From assembly GCA_039640495.1 (NCBI GenBank), contig CP046864.1:2170001-2234000 (forward strand): a stretch of 64,000 nt of DNA. Reading direction: 5' to 3'. Position 1 is the first letter of the stretch; every line of letters starts with the position of its first letter. The DNA comes from Rhodobacteraceae bacterium IMCC1335 (GTDB lineage: Bacteria > Pseudomonadota > Alphaproteobacteria > Rhodobacterales > Rhodobacteraceae). The translations under genes and the position numbers were made by a program. This document shows positions 47,930-56,820 of this stretch, in pieces. The notes beneath the pieces are model-generated. The model was not told the origin of the DNA. It was given only the letters and a program-made list of their open reading frames with translations, and did not search any database.

Positions 47930-48514
47930 TCAACCCTTCACTTCTTGCGAGCTTGACCAATCCGGTTCAAAGCCCAAAACAATCGTATTGCCCGGCAGTT
48001 CAGGATTGAACAAACGGTTATGCGCGATTGTTGATTGATTCAGAAGATTTTTCGGAGTGAGTTTCCAGACTTTACACCGGATTTCAAAGCTTTGCCCATA
48101 GGCTTCAAAAACCAGCCGACAGGTTTCCGCGCTCCGAATTTTAGCCGCCCCTGGGGAATGGGGGGGAAATGTCGAGGTTAAGATATCCGAAAACTGCTTG
48201 TGTTTTTGGTAAAAGGTTGCAGAAAAATATTGAATCGCTTGGTTGCGGCGCTGCGCAGGGTCGTTGGTTTTACGCGCCATATGCAGCATCTCGGGTGTTT
48301 CAGAATAGGCCGGCAGTTTATTCATGATGGTGATAATGGTTCCCATCGTTTGCGTGTCGTCTTTCAAATAAACATCGGGCATGATTGCGGCATCCGGGCG
48401 GCCCATATTATCGCGCATCATCATTTGCCGACAATGGCATTGCCATTTTAAAAATCGCTCTTTCAAAGGGTGATTGGCGTAGCTATCGCCCAAAATGGAT
48501 GCAACTGAACTCAT
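47930..48514 (-). CDS. Conserved-looking protein of unknown function, 194 residues
   Basis: A 194-residue soluble protein (SSVASILGDSYANHPLKERF, CRQMMMRDNMGRPDAAIMPDVYLKDD, IIVLGFEP-type end) that I cannot place in a family. It has no signal peptide or membrane segment. An AAGGATCC element precedes the ATG at 48514. It lies between a carbon-nitrogen hydrolase gene and a DUF1330 gene on the same strand with short gaps, so it is probably part of the same catabolic operon. Its many Met and His residues in the first half (MMMRD, LHMARK) are notable. Confidence 0.65.
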   Translation of the reverse strand: MSSVASILGDSYANHPLKERFLKWQCHCRQMMMRDNMGRPDAAIMPDVYLKDDTQTMGTIITIMNKLPAYSETPEMLHMARKTNDPAQRRNQAIQYFSATFYQKHKQFSDILTSTFPPHSPGAAKIRSAETCRLVFEAYGQSFEIRCKVWKLTPKNLLNQSTIAHNRLFNPELPGNTIVLGFEPDWSSSQEVKG

Positions 48515-48543
48515 GGATCCTTATAACTTTCTATCATTTCTAC

Positions 48544-49368
48544 CTACTGCAAGCTATAGGCTCGGTCATGCGTTAAACTTGGAATTTTTGAGCGCACCCG
48601 CTGCGGGTGAGATAGGTCAATCGTTGCTTGAATAAAGCCGCGATCTTCACCGCCATCAGCCAAAACCTGCCCCCAAGGGTCAACGATCAAGCTGTGACCG
48701 TAACTTTCACCCCCCCCCGGAATAGGCCCCACCGCACATGGGGCGATGATAAAGCATCCATTTTCAATCGCCCGCGCGCGGTTGAGAACATGCCAATGCG
48801 CCTGCCCCGTGTTCTTCACAAACGCGGCCGGCACCGCAATCGCCTCTGCCCCGGCCTGCGCCAAATCGCGGAACAGTTTTGGAAATCGCAAATCATAACA
48901 GATCGTATGGCCCAGCTGCATACCACAAGCCAGTGTCATTTGAACCGCAGCGCCGGGCAAGACATGCGCGCTTTCCCGATATACTTCTTGTTCCGAAATT
49001 TCTACGTCGAACAGATGTATTTTATCATAATGGCTTTGAACATTGCCTGCGGAGTCAATGATGTAGCCACGGTTTAGTATTTTTGCATCAGGCGCGGTTA
49101 CGGCGATTGAGCCAAGCATAACCCAAACCTGATAGTTTTGTGCAAAAGCTTGAAACACCCGCAGCATCGGATGGTCTTTTTCTTGTGCAACGGGGGGCCG
49201 CAGCGCGGCGCCTTCGCTGGCCAATCCACCACAATATTCGGGCAAAAAAATAAATTCTGCGCCCGCTTTTGCAGCTGCCTCTGCCAGTGGCATCGCCTCC
49301 TCAATCGCCTCAGATATCGAGGCTTTGGGGTGCGTTTGCAAACATGCAATATTCAGCGGGCGCAGCAA
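48544..49368 (-). CDS. Carbon-nitrogen hydrolase (nitrilase/omega-amidase superfamily)
   Basis: A 274-residue enzyme with the catalytic triad Glu44 (FLPEYCGG), Lys116 (HYDKIHLFDVEIS) and Cys157 (HTICYDLRFPKLF). The CYDLRFP block and DKIHLFDV match the Nit2/omega-amidase branch that hydrolyses amides rather than nitriles. The frame begins at TTG 49368 with TTAAGG upstream; there is no ATG near the expected N-terminus (RPLNIACLQTHP). It follows the 137-residue gene by 4 bases. It could hydrolyse an amide intermediate formed by the glutamine-synthetase-like ligase of the same operon. Confidence 0.88.
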   Translation of the reverse strand: MLRPLNIACLQTHPKASISEAIEEAMPLAEAAAKAGAEFIFLPEYCGGLASEGAALRPPVAQEKDHPMLRVFQAFAQNYQVWVMLGSIAVTAPDAKILNRGYIIDSAGNVQSHYDKIHLFDVEISEQEVYRESAHVLPGAAVQMTLACGMQLGHTICYDLRFPKLFRDLAQAGAEAIAVPAAFVKNTGQAHWHVLNRARAIENGCFIIAPCAVGPIPGGGESYGHSLIVDPWGQVLADGGEDRGFIQATIDLSHPQRVRSKIPSLTHDRAYSLQ

Positions 49369-49372
49369 GACC

Positions 49373-49786
49373 TTAAAACTTCATATAGGCTTTGCGCAGA
49401 TTGGCCAAAGGATGGCGATCGGACATCTGAAATTTCAACAGCAATTCGCGTGCAATCATATCCCGATCCTGTTGATTATCCGGCAGATCAATACTGCTGG
49501 GGATACGCACCCAGCCATTATTGTTGCGGTCAAACACCGCCGGCGCGCCCTCTTCATAGCCCATATGAATATCTTCCAGCCAGTTCAGATCATCCCAGCC
49601 CATAATTTCCATATATTTGGCTAAATAGGGAGTGATCCGGCTTTTATCGGGCACCAAGTTCACATCATAGCGATAGCCGATATGCTGACCAATTTCTTTT
49701 TCGCGTTCGCTTTCCAAACCATCAGCATCATTCAAAAACTGGTTAACGTCTTTGATTTCAGATCCGCGATATTGTGTTCCAGCCAT
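49373..49786 (-). CDS. Protein of unknown function, 137 residues, in the glx operon
   Basis: A 137-residue acidic soluble protein (MAGTQYRGSEIKDVNQFLND, ITPYLAKYMEIMGWDDLNWLED, WVRIPSSIDLPDNQQDRDMI, HPLANLRKAYMKF). I do not recognise a family. It follows glxD by 12 bases and has a very strong site (AAGGAGGAG), so it is surely translated with the synthase subunits. A subunit or assembly factor of that complex is possible but unproven. Confidence 0.75.
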   Translation of the reverse strand: MAGTQYRGSEIKDVNQFLNDADGLESEREKEIGQHIGYRYDVNLVPDKSRITPYLAKYMEIMGWDDLNWLEDIHMGYEEGAPAVFDRNNNGWVRIPSSIDLPDNQQDRDMIARELLLKFQMSDRHPLANLRKAYMKF

Positions 49787-49798
49787 TGTAACTCCTCC

Positions 49799-51163
49799 TT
49801 AGAGATGGTGGTAATCTTCGACGCCCACAGTGTGGTTCGTGCCAGCCAAGGGAACGCCTGCCATGGCAGAGGCTTCCATTGTCAAAGCTGCCAGATCCTC
49901 AGGCTCAAGGCTATGCAGATTGGTTTTGCCGCAGGCGCGGGCAAAAAGCTGCGCTTCGATCGTGAGCGTGTGCAAAAAGTTATACACGCGCTCGGCGGCT
50001 TCATCCGGATCAAGACGGCTGCGCAGCGCGGGATCTTGCGTTGCCACGCCAACGGGGCAGCGTCCGGTATGGCAATGGTAGCAATATCCGGGTTCTGCAC
50101 CGATTTCTTCGGGATAATTGGCTTCCGGGATATCCTTGTTGCAATTCAAAGCCATCATCGCGGAATGCCCGATGGCAATCGCATCTGCGCCCAGCGCAAT
50201 AGCTTTCGCAACATCGGCACCGTTTCTGATACCGCCCGCATAAATCAAGCTGATTTCGCCGCGCTTGCCAAGATCGTCGATCGCTTTGCGCGCCTGACGG
50301 ATCGCAGCCATTCCTGGCACCCCTGTGTCTTCGGTTGCCAAATGCGGCCCGGCACCTGTGCCACCTTCCATACCATCGATGTAAATCGAGTCTGGATCGC
50401 ATTTCACCGCCATACGCACATCATCATAAACCCGCGCCGCGCCCAGTTTCAACTGAATTGGAATTTGCCAATCTGTGGCTTCGCGGATCTCTTGAATTTT
50501 AAGCGCCAGATCATCGGGGCCTAGCCAATCAGGGTGGCGCGCGGGTGAGCGTTGGTCGATGCCCGCGGGCAATGAGCGCATTTCAGCCACCTGATCGGTT
50601 ACTTTTTGCCCCATCAAATGCCCACCAAGGCCCACTTTACAGCCCTGTCCGATAAAAAACTCGCAGCCATCCGCCAAGACCAAGTGGTTTGGGTTGAACC
50701 CGTAGCGCGATTGAATGCACTGATAAAACCATTTTGAGCTATAGCGGCGCTCATCCGGGATCATCCCCCCTTCACCCGAGCAAGTTGCGGTACCCGCCAT
50801 TGTGGCGCCCCGCGCCAGCGCGGTTTTCGCCTCATAGCTCAGCGCCCCAAAGCTCATCCCTGTGATATAGATTGGGATATCCAGCTCAAGCGGACGTTTT
50901 GCGCGGGGACCAATCACCGTTTTGGTTTCACATTTTTCGCGATACCCTTCGATCACGAACCGCGTCAACGTACCCGGCAAGAAGGTTAGATCATCCCAGT
51001 GTGGAATTTTCTTGAACAAAGAGAAGCCGCGCATCCGATAGCGTCCAAGCTCGGATTTGATATGGATGTCATCCATCACACGGGGTGGGAATACAAAGCT
51101 GTCACCGATGCGATTTACATCACGATCCAGCGCTTTCTTTCTTGGCATATCACCGTCAGCCAT
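49799..51163 (-). CDS. glxD: FMN-binding glutamate synthase domain protein (GlxD/MgsC type)
   Basis: A 454-residue stand-alone FMN/iron-sulfur domain of glutamate synthase, known as GlxD in Sinorhizobium and MgsC in N-methylglutamate synthase. It shows PIYITGMSFGALSYEAKTALARGA, QIPIQLKLGAARVYDDV, DSIYIDGMEGGTGAGPH, LIYAGGIRNGADVAKAIALGADAIAIG and the iron-sulfur cysteines in CYHCHTGRCPVGVATQ. With GlxB and GlxC it rebuilds a split glutamate synthase that moves nitrogen (or an alkylamine) onto a keto acid or glutamate. Confidence 0.9.
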   Translation of the reverse strand: MADGDMPRKKALDRDVNRIGDSFVFPPRVMDDIHIKSELGRYRMRGFSLFKKIPHWDDLTFLPGTLTRFVIEGYREKCETKTVIGPRAKRPLELDIPIYITGMSFGALSYEAKTALARGATMAGTATCSGEGGMIPDERRYSSKWFYQCIQSRYGFNPNHLVLADGCEFFIGQGCKVGLGGHLMGQKVTDQVAEMRSLPAGIDQRSPARHPDWLGPDDLALKIQEIREATDWQIPIQLKLGAARVYDDVRMAVKCDPDSIYIDGMEGGTGAGPHLATEDTGVPGMAAIRQARKAIDDLGKRGEISLIYAGGIRNGADVAKAIALGADAIAIGHSAMMALNCNKDIPEANYPEEIGAEPGYCYHCHTGRCPVGVATQDPALRSRLDPDEAAERVYNFLHTLTIEAQLFARACGKTNLHSLEPEDLAALTMEASAMAGVPLAGTNHTVGVEDYHHL

Positions 51164-51185
51164 AGGTATTATCCTTTCCTTGGAC

Positions 51186-52055
51186 TTACAGAATTATTTT
51201 CTTTTCATTGGGTTCAAGATTGTCGTAGTTCCAAAGCTGTTTCCCAGCGACAATCTTTGTAAAATGATCAACACCCTTATCGGGCATCATGCCATATTGG
51301 GTCAGCTTTGCGGTGAGCCAGTTGCGATCAAGGTCAGTCAATTCCGCCTCGATTGCATCCACTCCAAGCGATTGAATCTTACCGCCCACAAAAATGGTGC
51401 CGTCATACATTGAATCGCCAAGGTTTTTACCCGCATTTCCACACACAACCATCCGACCGCGTTGCATCATAAAGCCCGATAAAGCCCCCGTGTCACCGCC
51501 GACAATTATCGTACCGCCTTTTTGGTCAATACCTGTCCGAGAGCCAACCGACCCCCGACAGACCAGATCTCCCCCGCGGATCGCAGCGCCAAAGGTCGAA
51601 CCGGCGTTTTTTTCAATGACAATCGTTCCGGCCATCATATTCTCGCCGCAAGACCAGCCCACGCGCCCGTTGATGCGCACATTCGGGCCATCGATCAACC
51701 CAACACCAAAATAGCCCAACGAGCCCTCAATAATCAAATTCAACCGGCTTAGGATCCCCACGCCCAGCGAATGCTTTCCGCGCGGATTTTTCAGCACAAT
51801 CGTGCCATAGCCTTCTGCCATGAGGGCGCGAATTTTGGAATTCACCTCGGTGGTGGTCATCTCATCTGTATCAAGTTCGGTGCGCTTATTGTAATCGACT
51901 TCGGGCGCCCAAGGGTATGTGAAGCGCTCTTCCGCATCCGGATCAAACTCAATGTAAAGCGATTTTCCCGTCAGTGCCTCGGTGCGCATTCCAAGCGCGG
52001 TCACCCGCTCTTCCTGACTCATTTGCTTTAGTTCAGTATCGCTTAGGCTTGCCAT
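51186..52055 (-). CDS. glxC: Glutamate synthase GXGXG domain protein (GlxC/MgsB type)
   Basis: A 289-residue protein made largely of the right-handed beta-helix found at the C-terminus of GltB (SLGVGILSRLNLIIEGSLGYFGVGL, GRVGWSCGENMMAGTIVIEKNAGSTFGAAIRGGDLVCRGSVGSRTGIDQKGGTI-like repeats with many G-x-G). The domain links the amidotransferase and FMN domains. A strong AGGAGGT site precedes ATG 52055, which overlaps the end of glxB by 13 bases. Confidence 0.9.
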   Translation of the reverse strand: MASLSDTELKQMSQEERVTALGMRTEALTGKSLYIEFDPDAEERFTYPWAPEVDYNKRTELDTDEMTTTEVNSKIRALMAEGYGTIVLKNPRGKHSLGVGILSRLNLIIEGSLGYFGVGLIDGPNVRINGRVGWSCGENMMAGTIVIEKNAGSTFGAAIRGGDLVCRGSVGSRTGIDQKGGTIIVGGDTGALSGFMMQRGRMVVCGNAGKNLGDSMYDGTIFVGGKIQSLGVDAIEAELTDLDRNWLTAKLTQYGMMPDKGVDHFTKIVAGKQLWNYDNLEPNEKKIIL

Positions 52056-52978
52056 ACGCGTACCTCCTCATCATAGGGATCGTAAGTGTCAATTTCTTGG
52101 GGAAGAATGGCCCGAATAGCGACCTCTTCTGATGCCATAGCGATCAAATCATCGCTTTCGTAAAGCACCAATGGCTTTGCAGCCATCGTATCTTTGGCCA
52201 TGCCCAGTTGATCTTTAGTGGCTACCAAATAAGTAAAGACGCCGTCAATTTCTTCGATTGAATTGCGCAAAGATTGCTCAAGCGTTACCCCATTTGCCAA
52301 ATTGTTCGCAGTGTAAACAGCCAAAAGTTCGCTGTCACAATTTGACATAAACCGATGGCCTTTACGCTCCATCTGGCGGCGCATAATCCAATAATTTGTG
52401 ATTTGTCCGTTATGTACAACGCTCACGTCATTATAGGGAAAGGCCCAATAGGGGTGCGCGGATCGAATATCCACATCCGATTCTGTTGCCATCCGCGTAT
52501 GGCCAATACCATGCGTTCCGTTAAATTCATTCAGACCATAAAGCCCGGCCACATCTGACGCATCGCCCAAATCTTTGATCAGCTCTAGGCCATTTCCGAG
52601 CGATAAAATTTCAACGCCATCGGTTTCTTCAATATGCTCGGCCAGCGCGGTGGTATCCCCCTCGTGGGAAATCAGATAGCGCAGCGCATATTCGGTTGCG
52701 TTCTCTTTCATTTTCACCGTCACGCCATGCTCTTGCATGATCGCTTCCACCTCCGCGATGCGATCCGCCAAAACCTGATGAATGCCACGGCCTTTGGCCA
52801 TATCCTCGGCTTCCGCCACTTTCAAACGAAGCACATAATTGCCTTCGGTTGGCTCGCCATAGACAGCGTAGCCCGTCGAATCCGGCCCGCGATGCTTGAG
52901 GGCCTGCAACATTGCTGTCATCTCCCCCCCCACATTCGAGCTTTTGCCCTTATGAATTAATCCTGCGATACCACACAT
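52043..52978 (-). CDS. glxB: Class II glutamine amidotransferase subunit (GlxB/MgsA type)
   Basis: A 311-residue Ntn-type amidotransferase. The start is set at MCGIAGLIHKGKS so that Cys2 is the nucleophile after Met removal; GGTGGGATG precedes it. Further motifs are ALKHRGPDSTGYAVYG, GIGHTRMATESDVDIRSAHPYW, VVHNGQITNYWIMRRQME and SNCDSELLAVY. It releases ammonia or an amine from a gamma-glutamyl amide for use by the GlxC-GlxD module. It lies 76 bases after the ligase gene. Confidence 0.9.
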   Translation of the reverse strand: MCGIAGLIHKGKSSNVGGEMTAMLQALKHRGPDSTGYAVYGEPTEGNYVLRLKVAEAEDMAKGRGIHQVLADRIAEVEAIMQEHGVTVKMKENATEYALRYLISHEGDTTALAEHIEETDGVEILSLGNGLELIKDLGDASDVAGLYGLNEFNGTHGIGHTRMATESDVDIRSAHPYWAFPYNDVSVVHNGQITNYWIMRRQMERKGHRFMSNCDSELLAVYTANNLANGVTLEQSLRNSIEEIDGVFTYLVATKDQLGMAKDTMAAKPLVLYESDDLIAMASEEVAIRAILPQEIDTYDPYDEEVRVWQA

Positions 52979-53054
52979 ATTACATCCCACCTCCATCGGG
53001 TTGCGTCAGAAGTTTGGCGGGGTTGACCCGCCGCATTACAATTTTGGAAATGCC

Positions 53055-54533
53055 TTATGGCAAGCACTCCATATACATCTCATTGTCCCAATCGGTTGAC
53101 GTGGACATGAAGCGGGCCCATTCATCATATTTATATTCATGGTATAGACGATACATTTCACCCGGCATGCCGCGGCGCACCACTTCGCTTTGCTCAAGAT
53201 AGCTCAGCGCCTCACCCAAAGACATTGGTAATTTCTTGACTTCCTTGCCCTCTTTGATCGCCTCATAAATATTGCGCTCTTCAGGCTCGCCCGGGCTGAT
53301 GTTGTTATCAATCCCATCATCCATGGCGGCCAATAATGTTGTGCCCATCAAATACGGGTTGACCATTGAATCCACCGAGCGATATTCGAACCGGCCAGGC
53401 GCCGAGACGCGCAAGCCCGTGGTCCGGTTTTGGAAGCCCCAATCAGCAAACACCGGCGCCCAGAAGCCCGTATCCCACAAGCGGCGGTAAGAATTCACCG
53501 TCGAACAACCGATCGCGGTCAATGCCTGCAGGTTTTTCACCACGCCGCCAATCGCAACCAGCCCTTCGGCGCCGGGCATTTGCGGATCATCATCATCGGG
53601 CATAAATGTGTTGCTGCCGCCCTTTACATACATGTAATTATCACGCATGCCCGGCAGGTTATCCGGATCATTTCCGCATTTCACAAATTGATCTTCGCCG
53701 CCCCGCCAGAGCGACATGTTATGGTGGCAGCCAGAGGCTGACACACCCATGAACGGTTTCGTCATGAAGCATGCAAAAATACCATGCTCGCGCGCCACTT
53801 GCGCGCAGATCTGGCGATAGGTTGTCAGACGGTCGGCATTGCGCAACACATCATCAAACATCCAGTTTAATTCAAGCTGACCAGGCGCATCTTCATGATC
53901 GCCCTGAATCATATCCAAGCCCATTTTACGGGTGTATTCCATAACCTTCATGGTCACGGGTCGCAGGCTTTCAAATTGATCAATGTGATAGCAATAAGGT
54001 TTTGAAAACCCGTCTTTCGGCTTGCCATTCTCGTCAAATTTCAACCACATCATCTCGGGCTCGGTACCGATACGCAGCTGGCGCCCATGCTTGGCCTTAA
54101 ATTCTTCATGCATGCGGCGCAGATTGCCCCGCGAATCTGCGGTCAAATAAGCGCCCGGATCCACTTTCTCTTCACGGTTGCGGAATAAAGTGCAATAAAA
54201 CCGCCCAATTTCCGGTGCCCAAGGCAATTGCATAAAAGTCTCAGGCTCGGGAATGCCAACCAATTCTGCAGCCTCGGGGCCATAGCCCAAATAATTTCCA
54301 GCGCGATCGGTGAACAGGTTAACGGTTGCGCCATAAACCAGCTGAAAGCCTTTTTTAGCAACGGTTTCCCAATGATCCGAGGGAATGCCTTTGCCCATAA
54401 TTTTTCCCGTAACGGAGACAAACTGAAGATACAGATATTCGATGCCGAGGGAATCGATCATCTTCCGCACTTCTTTGACTTTCTCATCGCGCCCAGGCGC
54501 TTCCACAAAACGTTCAAGGTCCATTTCGGCCAC
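53055..54533 (-). CDS. Glutamine-synthetase-like gamma-glutamyl ligase
   Basis: A 492-residue GS-fold enzyme with an intact active site: metal ligands in IGTEPEMM (about 157-161) and DHEDAPGQLE (212-221), the ATP/ammonium region KPFMGVSASGCHHN (259-272), NSYRRL, and GRFEYRSVDSMVNPYL. The N-terminal domain (FVSVTGKIMGKGIPSDHWETVAKKGFQLVYGATVN) and the loop rich in aspartate (NTFMPDDDDPQMPGAEGL) differ from the GlnT and GmaS proteins I know. It may join glutamate to an amine other than ammonia or methylamine. The GTG at 54533 with GGGGAG eight bases upstream is favoured over ATG 54524. It stands between the oxidoreductase and glxBCD. Confidence 0.82.
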   Translation of the reverse strand: MAEMDLERFVEAPGRDEKVKEVRKMIDSLGIEYLYLQFVSVTGKIMGKGIPSDHWETVAKKGFQLVYGATVNLFTDRAGNYLGYGPEAAELVGIPEPETFMQLPWAPEIGRFYCTLFRNREEKVDPGAYLTADSRGNLRRMHEEFKAKHGRQLRIGTEPEMMWLKFDENGKPKDGFSKPYCYHIDQFESLRPVTMKVMEYTRKMGLDMIQGDHEDAPGQLELNWMFDDVLRNADRLTTYRQICAQVAREHGIFACFMTKPFMGVSASGCHHNMSLWRGGEDQFVKCGNDPDNLPGMRDNYMYVKGGSNTFMPDDDDPQMPGAEGLVAIGGVVKNLQALTAIGCSTVNSYRRLWDTGFWAPVFADWGFQNRTTGLRVSAPGRFEYRSVDSMVNPYLMGTTLLAAMDDGIDNNISPGEPEERNIYEAIKEGKEVKKLPMSLGEALSYLEQSEVVRRGMPGEMYRLYHEYKYDEWARFMSTSTDWDNEMYMECLP

Positions 54534-54598
54534 TTTAATTCTCCCCTTTTATATCTATATTTTTCAGCCTTTTTTTATATTTTTGTCTTCACCAGCCA

Positions 54599-55942
54599 TT
54601 AGCTCCAAGGATATGGGCTGTTTGATACTGGGTGCAGATTTCCTTTTTCGAAACGATCAAAGCGGAAAGGCTCTAACAAGCTCTGCCTTTCGCCGAGCAC
54701 TTCATCGGCGATCAAATGTCCCACGCCCAGCATCTTCCACCCATGATTACTATCCGCAATCAGCGTGGCATTCTCATGAAAATGGTCAAACACCGGAAAG
54801 CTATCGGCTGTGAAACAGCCGATACCACCGGATGCTTCACGGTGATATTTACCCATCATGCCTTCAAACCGCTTATGGCAATGCGCCAATGCCGAAACCC
54901 ACATATGGGCAAAACCGTCAGAGGCCACAAATTCAGGAGAAGATGGGCCGTAAGGATCAATTGCAACCCAATCAACCGGGGTGTCCACTTTATAGGGCGA
55001 GGCGCCCCCTTGAATACCGTTAAAATGCCAATCAGGTTTGTAATAAATGCCCCACAAATCTTCGGTAATAACGCTGCCATCGACGCAAGAGTGCAGCGGA
55101 GCATCGGTATCGACATGTATCACCGGCGGTATTTTGCCATCATTGGTTTGCAGGACCTCGGGCGGCAATTGCAAAACGCCTTCTTCAAGTTGCCAGAACC
55201 GCCACATATCAATATCGTGATGCATCTTTCCCGCTAGATCTTTTAGGCTGATTTTTTTGGGCATGCCCAGCATATCCCAGAAATCGCGGGCCCAAGGACC
55301 GGGCGCCACAACCACATGCGCACAAGATACCGTGCCATGAGATGTCTCAACAGATTTGATGCTGGAGCTGGCGCTTTCGTTTGTCAGTCCCTTTACCTCG
55401 ACGCCAGAGATAATCCGAACTCCGCGCTCTTCGACCTTCTTGGCTAGCCCGTACATCGATTTGGTGTTGTTTGAATACCCGCCCCGCTTCTCATGTAGAA
55501 CAGAGGTAATGCCTTGCGCCTGCCAATCGCTAAACATGGATTTCATGTAAGCATCGGAAGCATCCGCACCTTCGATAAACTCGCTTTCATAGCCGATTGC
55601 CCGCTGCTGCTCATAAATCGAGGTCACATCTTCGCGCATCGATTCGCAGGAAATCTGCATATAGCCCACAGGATGATAGCTGAGGCCGGCCGGATCGCTT
55701 TCCCAAACATCTACGGAATGCGCCATAAGTTCCCGCATCGCAGGTTGAAAATAATTATTGCGCACCACGCCGCAGGCAATTCCCGACGCTCCGGATGCAA
55801 TCCCTGATTTGTCTAAAACAACAACGCGGCCCTCAACCTCTTGACCCTGAGCGATCAAACGATCTGCCAAGCGCCAGGCCGTGGATAACCCATGAATGCC
55901 AGCGCCAATGATGAGGTAGTCTACATGTGTGGGGAACGCCAT
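54599..55942 (-). CDS. FAD-dependent amine oxidoreductase (DAO family)
   Basis: A 447-residue cytosolic flavoenzyme of the D-amino-acid oxidase/sarcosine oxidase fold. The FAD dinucleotide motif VDYLIIGAGIHGLSTAWRLAD is at 8-28, VVLDKSGIASGASGIACGVVRNNYF follows, and the C-terminal flavin segment is IADSNHGWKMLGVGHLIADEV. It is related to the beta subunit type but diverges from the SoxB in this window. An N-methyl or secondary amine is the likely substrate. It is the first gene of the minus-strand operon and is divergent from a GntR gene. Confidence 0.85.
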   Translation of the reverse strand: MAFPTHVDYLIIGAGIHGLSTAWRLADRLIAQGQEVEGRVVVLDKSGIASGASGIACGVVRNNYFQPAMRELMAHSVDVWESDPAGLSYHPVGYMQISCESMREDVTSIYEQQRAIGYESEFIEGADASDAYMKSMFSDWQAQGITSVLHEKRGGYSNNTKSMYGLAKKVEERGVRIISGVEVKGLTNESASSSIKSVETSHGTVSCAHVVVAPGPWARDFWDMLGMPKKISLKDLAGKMHHDIDMWRFWQLEEGVLQLPPEVLQTNDGKIPPVIHVDTDAPLHSCVDGSVITEDLWGIYYKPDWHFNGIQGGASPYKVDTPVDWVAIDPYGPSSPEFVASDGFAHMWVSALAHCHKRFEGMMGKYHREASGGIGCFTADSFPVFDHFHENATLIADSNHGWKMLGVGHLIADEVLGERQSLLEPFRFDRFEKGNLHPVSNSPYPWS

Positions 55943-56075
55943 TCACCCATCTCCCTAAAAGTGTTCCAACTGCTTTGCCGTCGCTCCGGCGGCAGCTTTT
56001 CCGCCCAGACGTGACGCGAGCTTGATAAAATCAAACCAAAAGTCAACCTATTTCAAACCACATGTTGAATTTTAC

Positions 56076-56104
56076 TTGACATTTTCTGTTATTGGTACAA
56101 AATT
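56076..56104 (+). promoter_or_regulatory. Putative promoter and operator of the second GntR gene
   Basis: TTGACA at 56076-56081 is followed 16-17 bases later by CAAAAT/AAAATT. TTGGTACAAA at 56092-56101 in the spacer resembles the TTGGTACCAA-like sites of FCD-type GntR proteins, so the regulator may repress itself. Confidence 0.5.
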
Positions 56105-56123
56105 GGATCAAAAAAGGGATCTG

Positions 56124-56810
56124 ATGCAGGTTAAGAAGAAAAAAATGAATGCTGCTGATCTGGCCAGCATATTGCGCCGGGACATCATTCAAGGCGCCAT
56201 TGCCCAGCATGAAAAACTTCCCGCCGAGCGCGAGATGGCCGAAACCTATGGCGTGTCGCGCGGCACGGTGCGCGAGGCGCTGATAAAATTGATGGACACG
56301 GATCTGGTTGATATCAAAAGAGGCAGCGGCACTTATGTAACATTTGAGGCACCACCCCCCCAGCCCAGCGTCATCCAAACAGCGAATCCGCTTGAACTGA
56401 TTGATGCCCGCTTTGCCCTAGAGCCGCATATTTGCCGTTTGGCTGTTCTGCATGGTCGCCGCGCTGACTTCGATCGGTTGGGGCAATTATGCACTAAAAT
56501 GGAGGCCAGCGTTGATAATACCGCGGCCTTCGCAGAGGCCGACACGGAGTTTCACCGCGCTTTGGTCGAATGCACTGGCAACGTTCTTTTGATCTGGATC
56601 ATGGATCAGATCACATCGGTGCGCGGTCAAAGCGATTGGACAAGAATGCGCAGTTTGACGTTGAACACTGACATTATACAGCAATATAACGCGCAACACA
56701 GGCGCATTTTAAACGCGCTTTACAGTCGTGAACCTGAAGCCGCCGCAAGCAATATGAAAGAACACCTTGAAACGGCGCGCCTGTCCCTCACGCGGGCTGC
56801 GGCGGCATAG
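56124..56810 (+). CDS. GntR-family transcriptional regulator, FadR/FCD subfamily
   Basis: A 228-residue regulator with the HTH KLPAEREMAETYGVSRGTVREALIKLMDTDLVDIKRGSGTYV and a C-terminal FCD domain (ELIDARFALEPHICRLAV, DTEFHRALVECTGN, HRRILNALYSREPEAA). The ATG at 56124 has AAAAAGGGATC upstream; the longer open frame to 56022 would run through the promoter. Divergent from the oxidoreductase-ligase-glxBCD operon, which it probably controls in response to a small organic acid or amine derivative. Confidence 0.9.
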   Translation: MQVKKKKMNAADLASILRRDIIQGAIAQHEKLPAEREMAETYGVSRGTVREALIKLMDTDLVDIKRGSGTYVTFEAPPPQPSVIQTANPLELIDARFALEPHICRLAVLHGRRADFDRLGQLCTKMEASVDNTAAFAEADTEFHRALVECTGNVLLIWIMDQITSVRGQSDWTRMRSLTLNTDIIQQYNAQHRRILNALYSREPEAAASNMKEHLETARLSLTRAAAA

Positions 56811-56820
56811 GAACGCGCTG

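Noticed and set aside
53055..54533. Calling this ligase gmaS (gamma-glutamylmethylamide synthetase) or glnT
   Set aside because: The context fits, but the N-terminal domain and internal loops do not match the GmaS or GlnT sequences I know, so no symbol was given.
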